From: Candidatus Puniceispirillum sp.
GTDB lineage: Bacteria; Pseudomonadota; Alphaproteobacteria; Puniceispirillales; Puniceispirillaceae
Direction of reading: 5' to 3'
Length of the DNA: 64,000 nucleotides
Assembly: GCA_016778895.1 (NCBI GenBank)
Contig: JADHOR010000009.1
Location: 1-64,000, forward strand
The position numbers and the translations under genes were made by a program. Of the stretch, positions 44,952-53,338 are shown piece by piece. Within the stretch, counting starts at the first letter, position 1. The number at the start of each line of letters is the position of its first letter. The notes under the pieces are model-generated. The model saw only the letters and a program-made list of their open reading frames with translations, searched no databases and was not told the DNA's origin.

Positions 44952-46403
44952 TCAGCCTGCCACTTTCGCTAGAGTGGACAGATTGGCTATATCGGGAAGT
45001 GGGCGCCGGGTTTGCTCATTCTTGGCAAGCACATCCTCCAGCGCTTTTGCGACCTCGATAACCAGCCGGTCACGCCCGGGCGCGCCAAGAATCTGGATAC
45101 CAAACGGCATTTGATGATCATCTAGCCCACATGGCAGAACAACCGCGCTCGCAAGTGCCATTGTTGGCAAATAGGTGATCGCCAGCCAGCGCATATAGGT
45201 TTCCATTTGCACATCATCGATTTCTGTAACCGACCATTGATTATGCCGGAATGGTGAGGTTGATGCCGCCGGACAAATTACCACATCTACATGGTCAAAG
45301 AGATCAAGCCAGTTGCGGGCAATCTTGCTTTGCTGCAGATGCGCAATCGCCACATCTTCCAGATTATAGGCAAGGCCGCGATCAACATTATCAACAACAT
45401 TTGGGCTTAGCTTGTCGCGGTGTTGACGGACACGCTCGCCATGCGCGGCAACAAAATTTACCCCGCGCAAAACTTCAAATGAGTTATCGCCATCGGTAAA
45501 GTCGGGGTTGCCCTCCACCCTAGTCGCAAAGTGACGGCTGAAAACACTAACCCGTTCGGCGAAAAGTGACCGATAGCTTTTTGACATTGGCGCGGCGCCA
45601 AGATCAGCCGTAATCATTGCTCTGATGCTGCCAAGATCGGCACCTTCCAGTGGCGCAAATAAATCGATATCAGGTGACGTTGAAAATGGATCATGCGGAT
45701 CAACGCCAATTTGCGCCTGCAGCAACAGATAGGCATCGTCAACTGTACGCCCCATCGGCCCAAGAACGGAAAAAGGAAGCAGGCCAACCGGCCGCCCTTC
45801 TGCTGCAACAACCCCCGGCGATGGCCTGATGCCAACAACACCGCAGAAACCAGCGGGTGTGCGAAGACTGCCGCCATAATCAGATCCGCTGGCAAGGGGC
45901 ATCATACCGGTGGCGAGCGCGACGGCTGATCCACCAGACGAACCACCACAGGTTTTTTCCGGATTAAACGGGTTGCCGGTAGCACCAAATACAAGGTTAC
46001 GCGTATTTGCACCTGCGCCAAATTCCGGAGTGTTAGTCTTGCCGATAATGATGCCGCCCTCGGCGCGGATATTCGCAACCGACCCCTGATCCTTGGTTGG
46101 GATGTGATCGGCATAAAGTGCCGAGCCTAAAGTGGTGCGGATGCCACTGGTCGCCTCGAGATCCTTGATGCCAACCGGAAGCCCGTGTAGCAAACCCAGT
46201 TCCTGCCCTTCAAGAACGGCTTTTTCAGCGTTAATTGCCTCGTCACGGGCGCGATCAAATGAACGGGTAACAACGGCGTTAAGCGCACCATCTGTCGCTT
46301 CGATCCGGGCAATGCAACTATCCAGCAGCTCAACCGGCGAAATGTCTTTTCTTCCAATCATGCGGCGTAATTCTACAGCGGTCATGTCACATAGGTCTGA
46401 CAT
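44952..46403 (-). CDS. Amidase (amidase-signature family)
   Basis: 483 residues with the complete Ser-cisSer-Lys triad: Lys80 in LPVGIKDL, Ser155 in CGGSSGGSA and nucleophile Ser179 in GSDYGGSLRTPAG. The 24-residue spacing of the serines equals that of malonamidase. Tyr176 replaces the common Thr of the GSDTGGS loop. It hydrolyses a carboxamide to acid and ammonia in the cytosol. GAGGAAA precedes ATG 46403. It is grouped with the M20 gene upstream and faces the peptide ABC operon. Confidence 0.9.
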   Translation of the reverse strand: MSDLCDMTAVELRRMIGRKDISPVELLDSCIARIEATDGALNAVVTRSFDRARDEAINAEKAVLEGQELGLLHGLPVGIKDLEATSGIRTTLGSALYADHIPTKDQGSVANIRAEGGIIIGKTNTPEFGAGANTRNLVFGATGNPFNPEKTCGGSSGGSAVALATGMMPLASGSDYGGSLRTPAGFCGVVGIRPSPGVVAAEGRPVGLLPFSVLGPMGRTVDDAYLLLQAQIGVDPHDPFSTSPDIDLFAPLEGADLGSIRAMITADLGAAPMSKSYRSLFAERVSVFSRHFATRVEGNPDFTDGDNSFEVLRGVNFVAAHGERVRQHRDKLSPNVVDNVDRGLAYNLEDVAIAHLQQSKIARNWLDLFDHVDVVICPAASTSPFRHNQWSVTEIDDVQMETYMRWLAITYLPTMALASAVVLPCGLDDHQMPFGIQILGAPGRDRLVIEVAKALEDVLAKNEQTRRPLPDIANLSTLAKVAG

Positions 46404-46425
46404 CTTATTTCCTCTTTCATAAAGA

Positions 46426-47844
46426 TTAGGACAAGGCAGGGAGATTTAAGTCGTCATTGTCCCTTGGGGTATTTTCGGCACCAAGATCCCACCATAACCC
46501 AGTCATCAGACGAAGCGCGGATTGGGTTATTGATTCCAGAATATGCTCATTTGGCGCGTGCTGCGAGCAGCCGGCATAAGAATGCGGCACCCAGATGGTC
46601 GGCAAGCCAAGCAAGTCTGCAAACACTTCATTGGGCAATGATCCGCCAAGGTTTGGGATTACAGCAACATCCTCACCAGCCGTTTCAGTAAGCGATTTCA
46701 GCGCCCATTTAGCCCATGGATGATCTGGATCAAGCCGTGTGGCATACATTAGATCGCGCTCGCTGGTAATGGTGATATCGCTAAACCCGTGCTTGTCGAG
46801 ATGCACGCGCAGAAGCGGCATTAACTGGCTAACGTCGGTGCCAACAACATAGCGCAGATGCCCAAACACCACGGCACTTGGCGGGATGGCATTGGCCGGC
46901 GATCGCGGATTGCCAGTTTCAAACGCACGCACTTCAAATGTGTTGCTGGCAAAAACCCGTTCGGCGAGCGACATGTTAGGCTCGCCCCAATTTGGGTTGA
47001 GCTCGGGTGCATTTTCGCCGCCGCCAACCTCTAGCTTGGCGATTGCCGTGCGAACCGAATTTGGGATATGGGTGTTGCGCCACCCCTCGACAAGAATTTT
47101 TCCATTTCGATCAATCATGCTGGCAAGTGCATGTGCCATCACAACGCCCGGGTTAGTCAGCAAGCCGCCCCAATTTCCGGAATGGTGGCCGCCAGCGTGC
47201 GAGTCCAGCCGCATGGTAAAATTAAAGACTCCGCGTGATCCCATAAAAATGGTCGGCTTATGCGGGTGGATGCGCGGCCCATCAGAGGCAATAAACACAT
47301 CGGCCTTGAATAAATCCTTATGTGCTACACAGAAATCCTTTAGCCCGGGTGAACCACGTTCCTCGCCCATTTCAATGAGGATGACGACATTGAAACCAAG
47401 CTTGCCGCGCGTTTCCAGAACGGTTTTCAATGCGGCCATATTGATGGTGTGCTGGCCCTTATTGTCGGCGGTTCCACGGCCATACCAGCGCTGCCCATCC
47501 TTGGTGATTTGCCATGGTGACATTTCATTGTCCCATTGGCTGTCATATCCGGCAACCACATCGCCATGACCATAGGTCATCACTGTTGGCAGATCGCTGT
47601 CTTCGGTGCGCCGCGCCACCAGAAATGGGCCGGCATCTGGGCGCGGATTTGGATAGATTTCACAATCAAATCCAAGGTCGGATAAGTATGGTACGAGATC
47701 ATCATCAAGATAGGCCTGTAAAGCGGCCTCGCATCCAGCAAGGTTGCTCTCGGTTTTATAGGCTATCCTACGTGCGAGGTCGGCCTCGAAACCGCCGGTT
47801 TGATAATATTTGTCAATTTTGGATAATGCCTGTTTTCGGCTCAT
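46426..47844 (-). CDS. M20-family peptidase (dipeptidase-like, long form)
   Basis: 472 residues from ATG 47844 (GGAAGGA 7 bases upstream). The open frame reaches 47982 but that part looks non-coding. The metal ligands are His93 in TYGHGDVVAGY, Asp127 in GRGTADNKGQH and Glu161-Glu162 in EMGEERGSPGL. It has the longer insert of carnosinase/DapE-type M20 enzymes (HAGGHHSGNWGG in the lid). It probably cleaves imported dipeptides or N-acyl amino acids. It diverges from the first TAXI-TRAP operon. Confidence 0.88.
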   Translation of the reverse strand: MSRKQALSKIDKYYQTGGFEADLARRIAYKTESNLAGCEAALQAYLDDDLVPYLSDLGFDCEIYPNPRPDAGPFLVARRTEDSDLPTVMTYGHGDVVAGYDSQWDNEMSPWQITKDGQRWYGRGTADNKGQHTINMAALKTVLETRGKLGFNVVILIEMGEERGSPGLKDFCVAHKDLFKADVFIASDGPRIHPHKPTIFMGSRGVFNFTMRLDSHAGGHHSGNWGGLLTNPGVVMAHALASMIDRNGKILVEGWRNTHIPNSVRTAIAKLEVGGGENAPELNPNWGEPNMSLAERVFASNTFEVRAFETGNPRSPANAIPPSAVVFGHLRYVVGTDVSQLMPLLRVHLDKHGFSDITITSERDLMYATRLDPDHPWAKWALKSLTETAGEDVAVIPNLGGSLPNEVFADLLGLPTIWVPHSYAGCSQHAPNEHILESITQSALRLMTGLWWDLGAENTPRDNDDLNLPALS

Positions 47845-48123
47845 GGCCATTTCCTTCCCCACATATGCCCGCATTTGCGGCATCTCTAATTCTAAAGCAT
47901 AAAACCAGCATAACGAAAAAGTGAAGCTTATTTTCAGCCAGTAACGTTGCAACGGGGCTGTTGGTTTCGTCGAAAACGGCATAGTGACTTATGTCGTCAA
48001 TCCGCTGGCTTGCCGACATCAGGAAAGATGCCAACGCTGCTGCGTTATAAATCCCAGGTTGATAATGGGATTGAACCACTTGTCAAATCTGCTAGAGTTT
48101 TGGAAATATCTTGGGAGGCAGAA

Positions 48124-49083
48124 ATGATGAAATTTAATTCGATGGCAAAGCTATTGCTGGCGGCGGCGATGATCGTGCCAACATCACAAGCGATAGGTGA
48201 AACACGCGTTACCTATAAATCGGCAAAATCGACATCATCTTATTATCAAATGGCGGTACAGATTGCCGAGGGCGTGAAGGAAGGATCGAAGGGCGACATA
48301 ACGGTTACTGTTGAGGAGAGTCAGGGTTCGGTTCAAAATGTGATGGAAGTGATCGGCCGTAAAGGCAATTATGTATTCACCACGCCGCCGACGCTGATCA
48401 ATCTGGCTCGTGGTGGCAAGGCGATGTTCAAGGATAAGGCAAATCCGCGCTTTGATGAAATCAGGGCTTTGTTCCCAATCCCGTCTTTGACCATGCATTT
48501 CGTGATGTCCGAAGCGTCAGGTGTAAGCGATTTCACTGGTATGGAAGGCAAGACAATTTTACTTGGCAAGGGGTCATTTGGTGCGAGAGAAGGGGCAAAA
48601 TATCTCAAGCTATTTGGCCTTGAAGGCAAGGTGAAGCTGGCAGAGGTTGAATTATCAAATGCGGTTCCTGCGCTGAAGAATGGCCAGATTGACGGGTTTG
48701 TGACTGCCGGATCCTACCCGGCACCAAATGTGATCGAGGCGGCGGCATCTGCCGGTGCGAGGGTGCTGTCTCTATCTGATGAGCAAATCAAACTGTCAAA
48801 GCGCACGCGTCTCGAGATACCTGCTGGTACCTATGCTGGTCAGTCGTCGGCGATTACCACAACATCATTGCCCGTTGTCGCCTTTGCCACAACAGATATG
48901 GATGACGCTACAGCCTATGCCTTGACCAAAACCTTTTGGGAAGCGAAAGCGTCCATGGGTTCTGCGGCAAAATGGTGGAATGGTGTATCGCTTGATATGC
49001 TTGATAATATTGTGACCGAGATTCATCCGGGGGCAGTAAAATACTATAAAGAGGTCGGCGCCAAGCTGGCATCACATCACTGA
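48124..49083 (+). CDS. TAXI-type TRAP transporter, binding protein (system 1)
   Basis: 319 residues from ATG 48124 (GGGAGG 5 bases upstream); the longer frame back to 47947 is not supported. The signal peptide is MAKLLLAAAMIVPTSQAIG. Typical TAXI features are YKSAKSTSSYYQMAVQIAEGV, DFTGMEGKTILLGKGSFGAREGAKYL and LKNGQIDGFVTAGSYP, with the C-terminal HPGAVKYYKEVG. It captures an anionic or zwitterionic solute for the fused permease downstream. It lacks the common G-T-G-G-x-Y-Y start of glutamate-type TAXI proteins (here STSSYYQ). Confidence 0.9.
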   Translation: MMKFNSMAKLLLAAAMIVPTSQAIGETRVTYKSAKSTSSYYQMAVQIAEGVKEGSKGDITVTVEESQGSVQNVMEVIGRKGNYVFTTPPTLINLARGGKAMFKDKANPRFDEIRALFPIPSLTMHFVMSEASGVSDFTGMEGKTILLGKGSFGAREGAKYLKLFGLEGKVKLAEVELSNAVPALKNGQIDGFVTAGSYPAPNVIEAAASAGARVLSLSDEQIKLSKRTRLEIPAGTYAGQSSAITTTSLPVVAFATTDMDDATAYALTKTFWEAKASMGSAAKWWNGVSLDMLDNIVTEIHPGAVKYYKEVGAKLASHH

Positions 49084-49114
49084 TCATTTTTGGTTCAGTG
49101 AAACCATGATGATA

Positions 49115-49149
49115 GGGGCAAGCGTTGGTGATAACGGTTGCCCCTTTTT
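49115..49149 (+). terminator. Terminator-like hairpin between TAXI-1 binding protein and permease
   Basis: GGGGCAA (49115-49121) pairs with TTGCCCC (49138-49144). An inner CGTT/AACG extension (49123-49126 with 49133-49136) follows across one G-G mismatch, and TTTTT comes after. It should cut off most transcripts after the binding-protein gene. Confidence 0.8.
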
Positions 49150-49176
49150 GTCGGATATTAAGCCGGAAATCTGTCA

Positions 49177-50943
49177 ATGATGGCACAGTTGAAATCAACA
49201 AGATCTATTTGGATTGGGCTTGGGGCTTTATCTGTTGTGTTTCATCTGTGGCTCATTTTTTCCGGCCTTGTGCCCAATCTTGTATCAAGGCCGCTTCACA
49301 TGGCGCTGGTTATCCCGTGGGTTTTTCTGTTCAAATCATCGGTTGGATTGCGGCGCGTTTGTGACTGGGGCTTTGCCATCATCGGAATGGCGGCTTGCCT
49401 CTGGATTGTCGTAAATCACAATTTGCTGCTCGATCAATATGGCTATCTTGCCAATCAGTTTCAGACGTTGGTTGCAGTTATCCTGTTGGTGACGGTGTTG
49501 GAGATGGCGCGCAGGTCCATTGGCTGGCCGCTTCCTCTGCTGGCTTTTATAGCGCTTATCTATGGGCTTTTTGGTAACTATATCCCGGGCGAATTTGGCC
49601 ATCCGGGAACCCCGCTTGCCAGCTTTCTGGGCACAATGACGATTGCCGAGGGGGGTATCTGGGGCACATTAACCGGTGTTTCCGTCTCAATCGTTGCAAT
49701 CTTTGTTATTTTCGGGGCGATGTTGAATGCCGGTGAGGCTGGTGCCGGCTTTATGAATGTTGCGACATCGGCGGCAGGGCGGCTGCGCGGGGGAGCGGCA
49801 AAAGTATCAGTTCTATCGTCAGCGTTATTTGGCTCAATATCAGGGTCAGCATCGGCAAATGTGGCCTCTACTGGCATTGTGACATTGCCAACGATGACCT
49901 CACTTGGATATCCAAAGCGGATCGCGGCGGCGGTAGAGGCGGTGGCGTCATCAGGCGGTCAGATTATGCCGCCATTGATGGGTGCAGGCGCATTCGTCAT
50001 GGTCGAATTAACCGGCATCCCTTATGCCGAGATCATTGTTGCGGCTGCATTGCCGGCGCTATTATATTTCTTTGCCGTTTGGATTGGGGTGGATATTTAT
50101 GCAATGCGTTTCGGACTGCGTCCGCTTGACCGCAAGGCGCGCCCGGCCTTGCGAAAAGTGTTGATAACGGCTAGCTTCTTCCTGATACCTTTTACCGTTC
50201 TTTTGGTTTTTATGTATGCCGGTTTTACACCGCAATATGCCGCCGCAGTGGCGATTTTGGCGGCAACATTTTTGTTATTCACTAACGGATCACTGGTCAT
50301 AAGCTTTCGTGCGGGCGTGGGGCGCATATGTGACGCGGCTGTCATAGCGGGCGGCCAGATTGCCATGATCGCGTCTATAATTCTTTGCGCATCGATTATC
50401 ATAGGCGTGCTTGGAATAACAGGTCTCGGGATTAAGGTAACATCACTTATTTTGTCTTTTTCGGGCGGGATGGTCTGGCCTGCATTATTATTAACCGCGC
50501 TTGCCTGTCTGTTGCTGGGCATGGAGGTGCCAACAACCGCGGCCTATGTGATTTGTGTTTCGGTTGCCGGGCCGGCATTGATTGACCTTGGAATGGCGCC
50601 GTTGACGGTGCATTTGTTTATTTTCTGGTATGCGCTTTTATCGACAATCACGCCGCCTGTTTGTGGCGGGGTGTTCATCGCTGCTGGCATGGTTGGTGAA
50701 AACTGGCTGCGGGTCGGGCTGACGGCAATGTCGCTTGGCATCGGACTTTATCTGATCCCGCTTGGCATGGTGGTGCATCCCGAGCTGCTGACAATTGATA
50801 CGACGCCCCTATTGTCACTGTTTGCATTTTGCAAAATTGCGCTCGCTCTTGGTTTCACATCCTATGCGGTAATCAGTGTTGCCAAGCCGTTTCGCCGCCT
50901 GATAAGCCTTGTTCTGGGCATGACACTATTGCTGATAAACTAA
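49177..50943 (+). CDS. TAXI-type TRAP transporter, fused DctQM permease (system 1)
   Basis: 588 residues. The first four helices form the small DctQ-like part; the rest is the DctM core with repeated motifs GGAAKVSVLSSALFGSISGSAS, SGGQIMPPLMGAGAFVM and the second-half LLGMEVPTTAAYVICVSVAGPAL, TPPVCGGVFIAAGM. It uses a sodium or proton gradient to import the solute bound by the TAXI protein. ATG codons at 49177 and 49180 are both possible starts; the ribosome site is weak. Confidence 0.92.
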   Translation: MMAQLKSTRSIWIGLGALSVVFHLWLIFSGLVPNLVSRPLHMALVIPWVFLFKSSVGLRRVCDWGFAIIGMAACLWIVVNHNLLLDQYGYLANQFQTLVAVILLVTVLEMARRSIGWPLPLLAFIALIYGLFGNYIPGEFGHPGTPLASFLGTMTIAEGGIWGTLTGVSVSIVAIFVIFGAMLNAGEAGAGFMNVATSAAGRLRGGAAKVSVLSSALFGSISGSASANVASTGIVTLPTMTSLGYPKRIAAAVEAVASSGGQIMPPLMGAGAFVMVELTGIPYAEIIVAAALPALLYFFAVWIGVDIYAMRFGLRPLDRKARPALRKVLITASFFLIPFTVLLVFMYAGFTPQYAAAVAILAATFLLFTNGSLVISFRAGVGRICDAAVIAGGQIAMIASIILCASIIIGVLGITGLGIKVTSLILSFSGGMVWPALLLTALACLLLGMEVPTTAAYVICVSVAGPALIDLGMAPLTVHLFIFWYALLSTITPPVCGGVFIAAGMVGENWLRVGLTAMSLGIGLYLIPLGMVVHPELLTIDTTPLLSLFAFCKIALALGFTSYAVISVAKPFRRLISLVLGMTLLLIN

Positions 50944-51014
50944 ATTCTAATCGGTGGTGGCGCGTGCCTATATCGCAGATTTGGCAAGCGCCGATATTAT
51001 TATGACTGCTATCA

Positions 51015-51962
51015 TTATGACGTGACCGGCGTGCCATCATCAACGTGGCTTTGCGCTTCTGCCAGCATTTTGATGACTGCAGCCTCAAGTGTCGCTGCAA
51101 AGGCCATTGCCGATCGTGATAGCGGCCGACGTTTTGGAGTGATGATGGAAAATCGATAAGTTATCTGCGGTTTAAATCGTCGAAAGGCAATGTTGTTGTT
51201 ATTTGACCAAAGGCGTCTATGTATCCAGGCATTCAAGGGGCTGAAGACGCCAAAGCCTGCGCCTGATCCGATGATTTCAAATTGGGCAGCACCATTCTGC
51301 ATCTGAAATTTTGGATCGAAAGCTGCGCCGGCATTGTCAAAAGCCGCTTTTAGCGCCTTGGCAATATGATGTTCGGGAAGAAAGCTGGCGCATGGTCGGC
51401 CCGCGAGGTCGGCAGGCTCAATCACTGATTTGGCCAACAGCGGATCGCCATTCGGTAAAGCACAAACGCAATCAACGTCAAAATGCCGACAGTGAATTAA
51501 ATCACTATCTTCGCCGCGCTCGGCAAGGCCAACATCAAATCGTTGTGCCTCCATGCTGGCAATCACTTCGGGAGAGCCTTGAACGGCAACCTGAAAACCG
51601 GCCTGTGGATAATCTTTGGAGAATTCAGCAATAATCCCCGGCAAAAAATGATCACCAAAGACTGGCATAGAACTTATATTTATTTTTCTTGGGATTGCTT
51701 CACTACCCGATTTTAACAGCCGTTTAAGGTCGTCAACCTGTTCTAAAATCGCTGTGGCTCTGTCGAGTAGGAAAAAGGTCTCAGGCACGGGTATTAGACG
51801 ACCTTTTTCACGCTCAAACAATTGGCAATTCATGTTTCGCTCAATTTCTTTGACGGTCGCGCTCAGTGCAGGCTGGGTACGCCCCAATTGGCGCGCCGCT
51901 GCAGAAATTGAGCCAGCAGTCATTATTTCCCGAATTACTGTCATTTGCCATATGCTGATCAT
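51015..51962 (-). CDS. LysR-family transcriptional regulator
   Basis: 315 residues. The N-terminal winged HTH is ISIWQMTVIREIMTAGSISAAARQLGRTQPALSATVKEIERNMNC. The effector domain has KINISSMPVFGDHFLPGIIAEF, FDVGLAERGEDSD and GAGFGVFSPLNAWIHRR. It is divergent from the second TAXI-TRAP gene set across 298 bp and follows the first set, so it may control one or both and the oxidase genes downstream. The effector is likely the substrate or an intermediate. Confidence 0.9.
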   Translation of the reverse strand: MISIWQMTVIREIMTAGSISAAARQLGRTQPALSATVKEIERNMNCQLFEREKGRLIPVPETFFLLDRATAILEQVDDLKRLLKSGSEAIPRKINISSMPVFGDHFLPGIIAEFSKDYPQAGFQVAVQGSPEVIASMEAQRFDVGLAERGEDSDLIHCRHFDVDCVCALPNGDPLLAKSVIEPADLAGRPCASFLPEHHIAKALKAAFDNAGAAFDPKFQMQNGAAQFEIIGSGAGFGVFSPLNAWIHRRLWSNNNNIAFRRFKPQITYRFSIITPKRRPLSRSAMAFAATLEAAVIKMLAEAQSHVDDGTPVTS

Positions 51963-52260
51963 GCGGTGCCGATTTTTCTATTTGCCAGAATTCATATGAT
52001 AGCCGATAAGAAAAATTTATGGAATTAGAATAATTTATAATTTGTGCTAATAGATTTTCTGACATTAAAGTTTTTGTTAATTGGCGTCATTTTTGGTGAT
52101 GCCGAATAGGCAATTGGGGGATTACCCGGTCGTCGTGCATCGCGCGCAGATTGGGGGTGCATCCTTCATTTGTTGGGCTAGGCGTTTAGCTGAAACCACG
52201 CCTTACGGGCAATCAGCTGCAAATGCTATATTAATAGACGCAAATAATGTGGAGGAACGC
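51963..52260. other. Divergent promoter region between lysR and TAXI-2 binding protein
   Basis: A 298-bp region. The part next to lysR (52000-52080) is strongly AT-rich, suited to LysR binding, but I could not identify one clear T-N11-A dyad as the operator. An open frame from 52081 joins the TAXI-2 gene in frame and is not coding by composition. Confidence 0.45.
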
Positions 52261-53253
52261 ATGAAATATTTAAGCAAGCTATTTGCTACAGCTTTAGTTT
52301 CATTGCTTGCAATGGGCAGTGTGGCTCAGGCGCAGGACATGAAATTTTTCCGGATTGGCACCGGTGGCACTGGTGGCACCTATTATCCGATCGGTGGTTT
52401 GATCGCCAACGCAATCTCAAATCCGCCAGGCTCGCGCCCATGTGACAAAGGCGGCAGCTGTGGTGTGCCTGGTCTGGTTGCGATTGCTGTTTCAACAACT
52501 GCATCCGTTTTTAACGCTAATGCCATTCAAGCAGGTTCGCTTGATGCCGGTCTAGCAGGGGCACAAACTGTTGTGCAAAGCTATAACGGCGAAGGCAAGT
52601 TTGTGAATAACAAAAAAGATAAGATCCGTGTGATTGCAAATCTCTACCCGGAGAGTATGCATTTGGTGTTGAAAAAGGGAACTAAGCTAAACAGCCTAAA
52701 AGACCTTAATGGTATGAAGGTTGGCGTGGCGGCAGCAGGTTCCGGGACTCAGGTGTCTGTTCGCATGATCCTTAAGCATTATGACATCAAGGCTGAAGAA
52801 TATGAGTTAAACGTCGGACAAAGCGCACAGCGTCTCGCTGATGGACAAATTGACGCGTTCTTCTATGCCGCTGGTACACCGCTTTCATCCCTGATCCAGC
52901 TGGGCTCAACTAAGGGCTTTGATCTTTACAGCTTCTCAGCTGATGAGCAAAAGACGATCAATGAGATCATTCCTTACTATGTGCAGGACGTCATTGAAGC
53001 GGGTGTTTACGAAAACATTGGCTATAACGTTAACACTGTCGCAGTGAATGGCCAGCTCATCACGTCAATCGATCAACCAGCCGACCTGATCTATGAAATC
53101 ACAAAGGCACTGTGGAATAAAAATACCCGCAAGTTGCTAGATAAAGGTCATCCAAAAGGCAAAGCCATCCAACCTTCAACAGCGCTTAAAGGCGTTTTGA
53201 TCCCGTTGCATCCTGGCGCCGAGCGTTTCTACAAAGAAGCAGGCTTGATGTAA
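52261..53253 (+). CDS. TAXI-type TRAP transporter, binding protein (system 2)
   Basis: 330 residues from ATG 52261 (GGAGGAA 5 bases upstream). The signal peptide is MKYLSKLFATALVSLLAMGSVAQAQ. The classic TAXI start FFRIGTGGTGGTYYPIGGLIANAIS follows, then CGVPGLVAIAVSTTASVFNANAIQAGSLD, LKDLNGMKVGVAAAGSGT and LADGQIDAFFYAAGTP, with HPGAERFYKEAG at the end. The two Cys (PCDKGGSC) are unusual and may form a disulfide. It differs clearly from system 1, so the two systems should import different solutes. Confidence 0.92.
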   Translation: MKYLSKLFATALVSLLAMGSVAQAQDMKFFRIGTGGTGGTYYPIGGLIANAISNPPGSRPCDKGGSCGVPGLVAIAVSTTASVFNANAIQAGSLDAGLAGAQTVVQSYNGEGKFVNNKKDKIRVIANLYPESMHLVLKKGTKLNSLKDLNGMKVGVAAAGSGTQVSVRMILKHYDIKAEEYELNVGQSAQRLADGQIDAFFYAAGTPLSSLIQLGSTKGFDLYSFSADEQKTINEIIPYYVQDVIEAGVYENIGYNVNTVAVNGQLITSIDQPADLIYEITKALWNKNTRKLLDKGHPKGKAIQPSTALKGVLIPLHPGAERFYKEAGLM

Positions 53254-53263
53254 TTCGATAATT

Positions 53264-53296
53264 TTTGTTGGGGCGGTCAGTGGCCGTCCCAACAAA
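53264..53296 (+). terminator. Hairpin between TAXI-2 binding protein and permease
   Basis: TTTGTTGGGGCGG (53264-53276) pairs with CCGTCCCAACAAA (53284-53296), a 13-bp stem with one G-U pair and a 7-base loop. No T run follows, so RNA protection is favoured over termination. Confidence 0.75.
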
Positions 53297-53338
53297 TCCA
53301 AATTTGGAGTATTACCTCTCGAACAGGGGCGCAGCATC

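Noticed and set aside
47947-48123. Long N-terminal extension of the TAXI-1 binding protein
   Set aside because: It would bury the signal peptide; GGGAGG and the signal sequence both support ATG 48124.
52081-52260. Long N-terminal extension of the TAXI-2 binding protein
   Set aside because: Same reasoning: the signal peptide and GGAGGAA mark ATG 52261.
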